Below are positions 25,019 to 32,734 of a stretch of DNA of 35,302 nucleotides, one piece after another. The DNA lies in the NCBI GenBank assembly GCA_002493835.1, contig DLAA01000134.1, positions 1-35,302 on the forward strand, read 5' to 3'. Every line of letters begins with the position of its first letter. Positions within the stretch are counted from its first letter, which is position 1. Below the pieces are notes generated by a model, which saw nothing but the letters and a program-made list of their open reading frames with translations, searched no databases and was not told the DNA's origin. The translations under genes and the position numbers were made by a program. The DNA comes from Lachnospiraceae bacterium UBA7060 (GTDB taxonomy: Bacteria; Bacillota; Clostridia; Lachnospirales; Lachnospiraceae).

Positions 25019-25924
25019 ATGGATAGTCATTTATATTGTTCTTCACTCAATGCAGACTTCTCTGAAACAGTAGCATACAACAATCCTCTTTTCCCCGCCT
25101 ATATCAGGCCGGGTATGTTATCCTACTATCCCAATTACTCTGCTGTCAGCCATTGGCATGAAGATTTGGAATTTATTGTCGTCAGACGAGGAAGTATGAC
25201 TTATAACATAAATGGAAAATTGATCGATCTGACCGAAGGAAGCGGTATCATGGTTAACAGCCGGCAGCTGCATTACGGCTTTTCACCGCAGCATACAGAA
25301 TGCGAATTTGTCTGCATCCTGCTTTCTCCACAACTACTGTCGGGAAACGAATGGTTTTATCAAAACTACATAGAATCTGTCATAAGAAATCCATCATACC
25401 CTTATCTGCATCTTCATGGGGAAACATGGAAAACCTCTATCTTGGAACATTTAAATCAAATATATACAACTTTTTCTGCGAAACGCGAGCTGCCCTATTT
25501 TGTACTGCTTGAAAATTTCTTGTCAATCCTGGAAATATTATACGATGATTTGGACATCCAGAATTGTGCCGCAGGAAAAGAATCGCAGGAATTGATCTTA
25601 CTGCGAAACATGATTACCTATATTGAAGAACATTTTGCACAGCGTATTACCTTGGAAAATATTGCCGCCGCCGGAACCTGCTGTAAAAGCAGGTGTTCTT
25701 CCCTTTTCAAAAAATATCTCCGCGAAACGCCAATGACTTATACAGCCAGACTGCGTCTGCAGAATAGCCTTACCGCCTTACTGAACTCTGATAAAAGCAT
25801 AACGGAGATCGCCTATGAACATGGTTTCTGCGGTGCAAGTTATTACTGTGAAACCTTCCAGAAATATTATAGGACATCTCCGTTACAATACAGAAAAGCG
25901 CAGTTCCCAGATCATACGCCGTAA
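25019..25924 (+). CDS. AraC-family transcriptional regulator with cupin sensor domain
   Basis: A 301-residue regulator. The N-terminal cupin has HWHEDLEFIVVRRGSMTYNINGK and a metal or sugar-site HYGFSP region. The C-terminal AraC domain has two helix-turn-helices, the second well conserved as ITEIAYEHGFCGASYYCETFQKYY (core GFCGASYYCETFQK), followed by SPLQYRK. I start at the ATG at 25019, eight bases after GGAGG; the ATG at 25004 overlaps that site. It is divergent from the broken MATE gene and may have controlled it. The sensed compound is unknown. Confidence 0.9.
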   Translation: MDSHLYCSSLNADFSETVAYNNPLFPAYIRPGMLSYYPNYSAVSHWHEDLEFIVVRRGSMTYNINGKLIDLTEGSGIMVNSRQLHYGFSPQHTECEFVCILLSPQLLSGNEWFYQNYIESVIRNPSYPYLHLHGETWKTSILEHLNQIYTTFSAKRELPYFVLLENFLSILEILYDDLDIQNCAAGKESQELILLRNMITYIEEHFAQRITLENIAAAGTCCKSRCSSLFKKYLRETPMTYTARLRLQNSLTALLNSDKSITEIAYEHGFCGASYYCETFQKYYRTSPLQYRKAQFPDHTP

Positions 25925-26003
25925 GAATGCACGATTATATCTGTTAAAACCAGTCGCTCATATCAATGGAAAATTTATCTTTGCATAGCGTTTCCTAATA
26001 ACC

Positions 26004-26963
26004 TTATCTGTAAAGCAGAAATCTCTTTTCAATCACCGTACTTAAATTTTCCTCAAGCTCAGCCAGCTTGTGAAAATCACCTTCATATATCATATTTTCC
26101 CATTGAAGAACATAAAACATATTTCCCAATATATGAATCTGTTCTTCTATCATCCGCTCCGCTTTCAGTATCCAATCGCCTCCCGTCAAATGCTTTGTGT
26201 CCACCAGCCCGCACCAGTATTGCTGCAATATTTTCCTCTGAATCAAATAGGCAATATCATACAAAAACGATAACCGCCACCTCATCACTGGCTGTTCTTT
26301 CAACCAGTGCCAACATTTCTCTATTGCATAATTTCCCTGCCCGCTTTCCCTGGCCCCTGTAAAATTCTTTGCGATTAGTTCGAACGAATCTCTGACAGCC
26401 TTTGTTTCGCGTTCATCACCCGAAACGAACTCTGTTTTTTCATAACTTCTCACACTGATCCAGCCTTCCGCCTCCGGCAGTCCATTTACCAATATCCAGC
26501 TTTCCAGTTCTTCTCTATTGATATGCCTTATGGGAATCCCTTCCGAATCCATACAAAACAACCTTTCATCCAGCTGAAATATCGTAATATAATGATCCAT
26601 GTTAACATACAAATTAGGTAATACCAGATATCCCAATCTACCCATATCAAGTGGCCCAATCAGACATCTGTCTGTTTTGCTCTTCTTTAATATGTATTCT
26701 GCTGCCGCATTACTATTCCGGAACATCTCCTTGTGCTGCCTGTATCCCCAAAGCCCTGCTGCCCGGTCTAATCCTATATTAGGATCGCAGTAAGTAGTCA
26801 GCAAACGACTGTAATCCTTTTCTTCCCGATGCCTGATGCCAAACGGAACGGTAGATGTTATTTCGAACGTTTTATAGTCAATGTCTTTGTCCTGCACCGT
26901 ATTTAGAAATGCATAGGTACCACAGCATATCTCATTCCCCAGAAATATCGTTTTTTCTCTCAT
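26004..26963 (-). CDS. BtrH-like (papain-fold) acyltransferase/protease-type protein, catalytic set intact
   Basis: A 319-residue protein. Its first 160 residues match the BtrH N-terminal domain pattern: a cysteine near the start (EICCGTYAF, Cys13/Cys14), LIGPLDMG at 101-108, then MDHYITI with His124 and FCMDSEG with Asp139. These give a Cys-His-Asp set on a papain-like fold. BtrH in butirosin synthesis moves an aminoacyl group from a carrier protein to the antibiotic core. The C-terminal part is helical. The gene overlaps the ligase gene by 32 bp and is last in the operon. I infer the final transfer step; a peptidase-like role is the alternative. The family call is from motif memory. Confidence 0.65.
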   Translation of the reverse strand: MREKTIFLGNEICCGTYAFLNTVQDKDIDYKTFEITSTVPFGIRHREEKDYSRLLTTYCDPNIGLDRAAGLWGYRQHKEMFRNSNAAAEYILKKSKTDRCLIGPLDMGRLGYLVLPNLYVNMDHYITIFQLDERLFCMDSEGIPIRHINREELESWILVNGLPEAEGWISVRSYEKTEFVSGDERETKAVRDSFELIAKNFTGARESGQGNYAIEKCWHWLKEQPVMRWRLSFLYDIAYLIQRKILQQYWCGLVDTKHLTGGDWILKAERMIEEQIHILGNMFYVLQWENMIYEGDFHKLAELEENLSTVIEKRFLLYR

Positions 26964-28362
26964 GAACCAACCCTTTTAATTTCGTTTTGTCAATTTTGCC
27001 ATTGCTGTTTCTAGGTAATGGATCCGTCATCATAAAAATACAATAACAATTCCTGTAAGTGACATTCTGCGACATCACATCGCCAATGAATCTGGAGACC
27101 TCCTTTGAATGGGCAAACACAAAAATTCCTATTTTTTCACTGCAGACTGTGTCATGAATTCCCACTGCCGCACACTCAATTACCCCTTCTATTTTCCCAA
27201 TCAGATTTTCTATTTCCATCTCGCTAATCCTATGTCCCATGGACTTTATGAGTCCATTACAACGTCCCCGAAAATATAGAAACCCTTCTTCATCAATTGC
27301 CAGCAAATCTCCGGTACGATAGGTTCTCATTCCAGTTTTGGGGTTTACTCCAAATCCGCCCTCCTTATCCTGCCAATATCCTTCCATAACGTTTGGGCCT
27401 TCCACAATCAGTTTTCCCTCTCCATGCTCCGCCCCTTCTTCCAAATAAACCGTTACTCCGTCAAGAGGCAGGCCGCAAGAGCCTGCCATAACTTTATCTT
27501 CCCTTCCTTCCGGCATTACCGCAATTCTCTTACATTCTGTCGTTCCATACATGGGAATCATTTCAACCGCCGGCAATACCGCTTTCAAAGCCTTTATTTC
27601 CTCTACCGGCAGGTACTCCCCTGTAAATGTGATTTTTCTTAGGCAAGGCAGTTGTTCCTGATTCAGATAATGCATCTTTAACAACAAATTCACCACCGAA
27701 GGAATTGACGGAAAAATAGTAATTCCCCACTTGTGCAGGCAATGTGGAATCATCTGGATCATACCAGGTTCAATCAAAAAAAGTCTTGTCCTGCTAAGCA
27801 GAGACAAAAAAATCTGATAAAGTCCATAGTCAAACTCCAAAGGCAGACTACATAAAACTCTATCAGATTCTCTATATCCAAGCCGGGAAAGTATCCCATT
27901 ACAACAAAAAATAATCTGTCTCTGACAAGCCAAAACTCCCTTTTTTTCCCCTTCTGTCCCTGAAGTATATAAAATATACGCATATGCTGACTCCGGAACC
28001 TTATCCCTATCATCTCTAACTGCCTCTGATTCTGCAACCTTCTCTTCCCTATGCAAATCCAGCGCTAAACGCGGGGAGCAGCTCGCCATTATATAGCTTA
28101 GCTCCTTCTCACTGCAAGTCCCGGATACCGGAACAAATATCATACCGCCTGCCAGACATGCCAATATCGCTGCCACTGTATCCCCGTCATTGTAATTCCT
28201 GATCAGCACTCTGTCTCCTGCCGCTGCTCCGCGCCGCCGCATATATGCCAAAATTCCCAGGGCCTTTTTATGGAGCTGCATATACGTATAGTCCCGGTTA
28301 CGATCTGTTAAAACTGCTTTCTTCTCATTCAAGTGTTCCTCTATAAGCGCCGCGTACAGCAT
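26932..28362 (-). CDS. AMP-forming acyl/aminoacyl-ACP ligase (adenylation enzyme)
   Basis: A 476-residue member of the ANL superfamily. Core motifs are YILYTSGTEGEKKGV (P-loop 133-143), MYGTTECKR (A5), YRTGDL (A7) and C-terminal RNSNGKIDK with catalytic Lys456. It activates a carboxylate as an adenylate and should load it onto the phosphopantetheine of the carrier protein encoded four genes earlier in the operon. It is slightly shorter than most NRPS A-domains. The start ATG directly follows the upstream stop (TAAATG), with GGAGGG before it. I cannot predict the substrate. Confidence 0.88.
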   Translation of the reverse strand: MLYAALIEEHLNEKKAVLTDRNRDYTYMQLHKKALGILAYMRRRGAAAGDRVLIRNYNDGDTVAAILACLAGGMIFVPVSGTCSEKELSYIMASCSPRLALDLHREEKVAESEAVRDDRDKVPESAYAYILYTSGTEGEKKGVLACQRQIIFCCNGILSRLGYRESDRVLCSLPLEFDYGLYQIFLSLLSRTRLFLIEPGMIQMIPHCLHKWGITIFPSIPSVVNLLLKMHYLNQEQLPCLRKITFTGEYLPVEEIKALKAVLPAVEMIPMYGTTECKRIAVMPEGREDKVMAGSCGLPLDGVTVYLEEGAEHGEGKLIVEGPNVMEGYWQDKEGGFGVNPKTGMRTYRTGDLLAIDEEGFLYFRGRCNGLIKSMGHRISEMEIENLIGKIEGVIECAAVGIHDTVCSEKIGIFVFAHSKEVSRFIGDVMSQNVTYRNCYCIFMMTDPLPRNSNGKIDKTKLKGLVHERKNDISGE

Positions 28363-29232
28363 TTAACAGCCACCCTCCAATTCTAGCAGAATCTCCCTTG
28401 TCTTATATACGGGCGCCTTCTTTGCAATATGATAAATTCCCCTCACAATATCTATATCGCTCCCCGTCCTTCGCGCCGCATATTCCGTATTTTCTCCTGC
28501 CTCATACATTTTCAGTATACCGTCTACTTTGTCTGCCGTAAGCATTGGCGTTATCTTTTCCGCATACGCAATCTCGTCCTCTGAAAATTCCCGCGGTGTC
28601 AGAATCGGACCCTGATTAATCACCCAATACGCAAGGTCCTCCGCGTCTGTCTGGCCTTCCCAGAAACCGGCCGAGGGCTCTTGGCAGATTACCTCCTCCC
28701 TTGTCCCGATCTCCTTTCCTAGCTCCACAACCTGCGTCTTATATAAATGCGCTAACGGCTTGAAATTAGCCAGGTTATCTCCAAACGTAAGAAAAAATCC
28801 TAACATTTTCTCTGTCTTATTCATTGTCCCGGCTATCAAAAATCCCTTATCCTGATAGCAGGAAATCACCGCTGAGCGGAGCGAACACTTTGCCTTTGCC
28901 GGATCCAAAAGCGTATTTAGCCGAAACAACCCCGGCTCTTCCGCTTCTTCCAATGCGCCTATCAAAGTCCTGTTCGCGGTCTCCAAATGAACCTTGGCTA
29001 ATTCCACTCCCAAATCCCTTGCCAAAGCATCCGCATTCTTCTCAAACTTTTGTTCCATCTCTGACTGCAGAACCATACACAGCTTGATTTTCTCTTTCCC
29101 CAAGGCTCTGCAGCAGAGTCTGGCAGTCACGTCAGAATCGAGACCTCCGGACACCATGACTACAACACGCTCGTCATCTCTTACATAGTTCCTTATGAAA
29201 TTCTCAATTCTCGCAATCTCGGTATTTACCAT
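28363..29232 (-). CDS. NadE-like PP-loop ATP pyrophosphatase
   Basis: A 289-residue homologue of ammonia-dependent NAD synthetase. The PP-loop SGGLDSD (28-34) is intact, and GTMNKTEKMLGFF, NFKPLAHLYKTQV and PSAGFWEGQTDAEDL align with the NadE motifs GTGNxSE, PxxxLxKTQV and PSAxLxxGQTDE. No glutaminase domain is present. NadE adenylates a carboxylate and converts it to an amide. Its place inside a carrier-protein operon suggests it now makes an amide or amine bond on the pathway intermediate. Simple NAD synthesis is the alternative. GGAG precedes the ATG. Confidence 0.85.
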   Translation of the reverse strand: MVNTEIARIENFIRNYVRDDERVVVMVSGGLDSDVTARLCCRALGKEKIKLCMVLQSEMEQKFEKNADALARDLGVELAKVHLETANRTLIGALEEAEEPGLFRLNTLLDPAKAKCSLRSAVISCYQDKGFLIAGTMNKTEKMLGFFLTFGDNLANFKPLAHLYKTQVVELGKEIGTREEVICQEPSAGFWEGQTDAEDLAYWVINQGPILTPREFSEDEIAYAEKITPMLTADKVDGILKMYEAGENTEYAARRTGSDIDIVRGIYHIAKKAPVYKTREILLELEGGC

Positions 29233-29270
29233 TATTTACTCCATTTCTGCGCTGTTTTTGTCTTTCATTT

Positions 29271-30431
29271 TCAATCTTTTATATCCCCTGCCGTTTTCTC
29301 CATGATCATAAGCTCTTCTTCCAGAATATCATCATTTACGTCAAACTCTTTTGCCAGCTGACGATATTCATCTGCTATTCGCCCATATTCAACTTCCGCG
29401 CTCTGACCGTCCAGCCTCTTTTCCCACTCCTCTTTGCATTCGCAATGATATTTAAGCACCGCGTCCAGATTTTTTCCGGAAGGCTCTTCTCTATATTGAT
29501 CCAACAGCCTCATCACGTCTTTCGCACACTTGCCACAAGTGGAGGGCGATGCAAAAATATGTGACCTATCCTCTCCAAAATAATCTTTATACCATGATAT
29601 CTGAACCTGTTCCAGCATCTGTTTCGGAAGTTTCTCTAAAACTGCAGCTAACGACCAGAGAGAAATGCACTGATACCCATGATGCTGATACAAAACCTCC
29701 AACAGTGTACCATGTTTTACATGATATGGGAAGAGTACAACACTGTCGGCTCCCTGCTCCAAGGCACGCTTCACAGAGTAGACCGCTTCACGTACGGAAG
29801 CCTTCTCGCTCAAAAAGGGGAGGCCTACCCCGACATTCGCGGTCACTTTTATACCCGCCTGATGGATCATCTCAGCTGCTTTTCCGAAAGCTCCCGTGTC
29901 CGTCCCCTTATTGATACAATTCCGCAGTATCCAATCGTGCCCCGATTCGTATCCTATCTCCACATACTTTTCCGAATCCGGCATGATGCCCTGAATGAAC
30001 TCTAATCCGCCCTCGTTGACGGTATCTGCTCTCGTCTCGACAATAAACCGTTTTGCCCGTACCCCCTTAAGAAGCTTGCTCATCCCTTCCCTCATTTCCA
30101 AGGGGACTTCCCTCTCATCCAGCATACTTCCACTCGGAGTCAGCAAAAAATCCTCAAATTCCCACGGCAGTTTCTCTACAATATATTCCAGTTCACTAAG
30201 AATCTCCTCCCACTGTACATCCCAGCTCCCTTTTCCATAATTACACATCGTGCAGCCGCCCTGCGCATCGTGTATACATCCCCTGGTGAGAAACCACAGA
30301 TCGCACAACAAGCCTCCGTTTGCGCGCTCAATCCGATAATGTGTCCTCATTTTTGGAGGCATCAATGGCCTCCGGCAATATATTTGTCTTGTTATCTGTT
30401 TTAAAACCTGATTATTTCTCTTATCTGACAT
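29271..30431 (-). CDS. Radical SAM enzyme with CX7CX2C cluster motif
   Basis: A 386-residue radical SAM protein. The cluster cysteines are Cys52, Cys60 and Cys63 in TRGCIHDAQGGCTMCNYG, a CX7CX2C spacing instead of the standard CX3CX2C. This spacing and the GGCTMCNYG context resemble the Elp3-related group that includes the archaeosine lyase RaSEA (from memory). Further motifs are LLTPSGSMLDE, VETRADTV, EIGYESG and VGVGLPFL, as in the Elp3-like barrel. Two further Cys pairs lie near the C-terminus (CGKC, CEC). It overlaps the carrier-protein gene by 11 bp. The reaction is unknown. Confidence 0.85.
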   Translation of the reverse strand: MSDKRNNQVLKQITRQIYCRRPLMPPKMRTHYRIERANGGLLCDLWFLTRGCIHDAQGGCTMCNYGKGSWDVQWEEILSELEYIVEKLPWEFEDFLLTPSGSMLDEREVPLEMREGMSKLLKGVRAKRFIVETRADTVNEGGLEFIQGIMPDSEKYVEIGYESGHDWILRNCINKGTDTGAFGKAAEMIHQAGIKVTANVGVGLPFLSEKASVREAVYSVKRALEQGADSVVLFPYHVKHGTLLEVLYQHHGYQCISLWSLAAVLEKLPKQMLEQVQISWYKDYFGEDRSHIFASPSTCGKCAKDVMRLLDQYREEPSGKNLDAVLKYHCECKEEWEKRLDGQSAEVEYGRIADEYRQLAKEFDVNDDILEEELMIMEKTAGDIKD

Positions 30432-30696
30432 TCATCTCACCGATCTTTCGCTCTAAAAATTCACATAAAGTTCCGATACTGCAAAAGATTTTCTGAAAAT
30501 CATCCTGGAAAGGATCAAACCTGATGTTCCACCGATCCTCCACTTCGATCTGCAATACTACCAAATCTATAGAATCCAGACCTATGTCCTCCCGAAGCAG
30601 CGTGTCTCCTGTCACCGGTTTTTCCATACTTACGGCGTTTTTCTGAAGGATGTGTTCAATAATCTCCTTCACTCCTTTAAATATTTCCTTTTTCAC
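30421..30696 (-). CDS. Acyl carrier protein
   Basis: A 91-residue stand-alone carrier protein with the phosphopantetheine site at Ser42 in GLDSIDLVVLQIEVE. It starts with GTG at 30696 inside the end of the decarboxylase gene. It is not beside fatty-acid synthesis genes. The neighbouring ligase, decarboxylase and BtrH-like genes suggest it holds an amino acid while it is decarboxylated or modified, like BtrI in butirosin synthesis. A phosphopantetheinyl transferase is not in the window. Confidence 0.92.
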   Translation of the reverse strand: MKKEIFKGVKEIIEHILQKNAVSMEKPVTGDTLLREDIGLDSIDLVVLQIEVEDRWNIRFDPFQDDFQKIFCSIGTLCEFLERKIGEMNVR

Positions 30697-31888
30697 GGCT
30701 TATCCATCCTAATTCCAATAGTTTTCTTTCACTATTGTTTCCATTATATACTAATATGTCCGGCATTTCCATCTTCAAGAACAAAATGGCGGCTTCCTGC
30801 AGGGAATATGCGCCCACATGATAGAATATCATATAATCGCCGATTTCGACACAAGAATGCAAAAATTTCATAGCAAGAATATCACCCGCCGAACACAACG
30901 AACCACAAACCATATAAGTCTGCTCTCCCTGCCGTTCTTCCCTCGCCACACATTCGATAAACGGCGTTTTTTGTCCCACAATATTTCCGTGATATTTCAA
31001 GTGGTGGCTTCCCCCTTGAACCAGCAGTATCTCCCTGTTTTCCCTCTGCTTTTTCTCAAAAACTTTCGTGATATACCGACCAGCATTGGAGGCTATCGCC
31101 CTGCCACATTCATAAGTGATCCGGTAATGCTCTGACAATTTTCTGACGAAACCAAAAAGATAATCCGCTGTCTCTTCATAAGTACGCACAGAATCATTTT
31201 GGTACAGCGGCACTCCCATTCCACCGCCCAGCCTTATCTTTGAAAAACTGATACCCCTTTCCTTCAGATATGCCAAACCCTCTGCCAATGGCTGGAAATC
31301 TTTTTCTACCTGATAGACAAACTGTCGCTGTGTTCCGGCGTAATAATGTATTCCTGCCATATTTATATTGAAATCGGTTTGCTTCTTAGCAAAAATTTGG
31401 GCAATCTCCCGTATATTCATGCCAAACTGGTTTCCGCTGCTTAAACGAAGCCATACATCCACCGTTTCTCCTTTTTTCTCCGCCAAATTCTGTATCATTT
31501 GCAGCTGCTTCAAAGAATCCGGAATAAACCTTTTCACACCTGCGTCCAAAGCCATTTTAACTTCCAAATCGGTTTTCCAGACGCCGCTGTAAGATATTTT
31601 TTCAGCGGGAACCCCATTCCCCAGACAATATTCCAGTTCTCCCCTGCTGCTTACCTCGAAGTCCTCAATCACATCCGCCAGTGACTCCGCCAGATAACAA
31701 TTAGCCTTCACCGCATAACACAGCCGAACATCCTCTCCCAGGTATCCCTGAATCTCAACTGCATTCCTGCAAGCATCGTCTCCTCTATAAATGTACAGCG
31801 GAATAGAACATATGTTTTCCAACTCGTTTATCATTTGATAAGTAACTGCGTCATCGTGCCGATCATGCCTTAAAAAATTATATTTCAT
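30677..31888 (-). CDS. PLP-dependent decarboxylase, DapDC/ODC (fold III) family, BtrK-like
   Basis: A 403-residue enzyme. The PLP lysine is Lys61 in CYAVKANCY. Other conserved parts are SRGELEYCL, the glycine loop RLGGGMG, YECGRAIAS (phosphate-binding EXGR), the partner-site Cys in CGSLCSAGDIL and the Tyr in GAYSLQEAA. All catalytic positions appear intact. Relatives include diaminopimelate decarboxylase, but lysA would be expected near lysine genes. Here it lies between a BtrH-like gene and the carrier-protein gene with overlaps on both sides, so an action on a carrier-bound amino acid, as BtrK does with Glu, is the best inference. Confidence 0.88.
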   Translation of the reverse strand: MKYNFLRHDRHDDAVTYQMINELENICSIPLYIYRGDDACRNAVEIQGYLGEDVRLCYAVKANCYLAESLADVIEDFEVSSRGELEYCLGNGVPAEKISYSGVWKTDLEVKMALDAGVKRFIPDSLKQLQMIQNLAEKKGETVDVWLRLSSGNQFGMNIREIAQIFAKKQTDFNINMAGIHYYAGTQRQFVYQVEKDFQPLAEGLAYLKERGISFSKIRLGGGMGVPLYQNDSVRTYEETADYLFGFVRKLSEHYRITYECGRAIASNAGRYITKVFEKKQRENREILLVQGGSHHLKYHGNIVGQKTPFIECVAREERQGEQTYMVCGSLCSAGDILAMKFLHSCVEIGDYMIFYHVGAYSLQEAAILFLKMEMPDILVYNGNNSERKLLELGWISREKGNI

Positions 31889-32714
31889 CCGTGAGTACCT
31901 TCCATATCGCTGCTTCTATCAAAGGCAGTTTTTCCACCTGCCCTTTCTCCGCAATTTTCATCATCTCACATTGTAATTTTCTAAAATCCCATTCTTCTGT
32001 ATTTACACCCAAATCACTTCCAAGCCTCCAGACTTTTTCCGTATGTTCCAAAAAGTTCATGACACCATACCGAAGTGCAATTTGGGAACTTGCACTTCCA
32101 TTATAGCTTTCAAAAGCATCCTTCCATAAAGTCGTTTCCCTGACGGACTCCGTCGCCATCCTATGAAATTTCCATCCATCTCTCCATATGACTTTTACGC
32201 TTTCTATATTTCTATGTATCCCGTCGTTCTCCTTAAGCCGAATCAGCACGCCTTTCCCACGACACAGGAGTGAACGTATCTCTTCCTCCGAATAGTATAA
32301 GACAGGAAACCCGTCAGGATCTGTAACGCAATACATACCTTCCGGCCCTGCCTGTATATATACATAGCAGTTCTCCGCATAATAATACAGATTTTTTATC
32401 CTCCGTACTGCCACTTCCTCCTCAACCGGCCCATACACAACTCCCTCTGATACATATTTCATAACTTCTTCCACCGCTTCTAAAGAATATACTTGAAGCT
32501 TCTTTTCCAAATTCATATATGCCGCGATAGCCTCGACTGCCTCCCTCGTATCCACAATTGGGATATAATACCCTTTTTTGTCCTCCCTATTATAAAAACC
32601 AAAGCATCTCTTCCCCATCGCATCCAAATGGGAACCCGCTTCATATCCTTTCTTTCTAAACAGTATTTTCATGGCGCTCTCAAATAGATCCATATACTTT
32701 CCCGAATAAAACAT
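31878..32714 (-). CDS. Degenerate BtrH-like protein, probably non-catalytic
   Basis: A 278-residue protein. The stretch VVYGPVEEE...NLYYYAENCYVYI...CVTDPDGFPV lines up with GPLDMG...NLYVNMDHYITI...CMDSEGIPI of the BtrH-like protein at 26004-26963. The catalytic His is replaced (NCY for DHY), and no Cys sits in the N-terminal helix (FESAMKIL). It is probably an inactive paralogue acting as partner or scaffold. I choose the ATG at 32714; a GTG at 32738 overlaps the upstream stop and is possible. It overlaps the decarboxylase gene by 11 bp. Confidence 0.55.
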   Translation of the reverse strand: MFYSGKYMDLFESAMKILFRKKGYEAGSHLDAMGKRCFGFYNREDKKGYYIPIVDTREAVEAIAAYMNLEKKLQVYSLEAVEEVMKYVSEGVVYGPVEEEVAVRRIKNLYYYAENCYVYIQAGPEGMYCVTDPDGFPVLYYSEEEIRSLLCRGKGVLIRLKENDGIHRNIESVKVIWRDGWKFHRMATESVRETTLWKDAFESYNGSASSQIALRYGVMNFLEHTEKVWRLGSDLGVNTEEWDFRKLQCEMMKIAEKGQVEKLPLIEAAIWKVLTDEI

Positions 32715-32734
32715 GATTTTCCCGTCCCTCCGGA

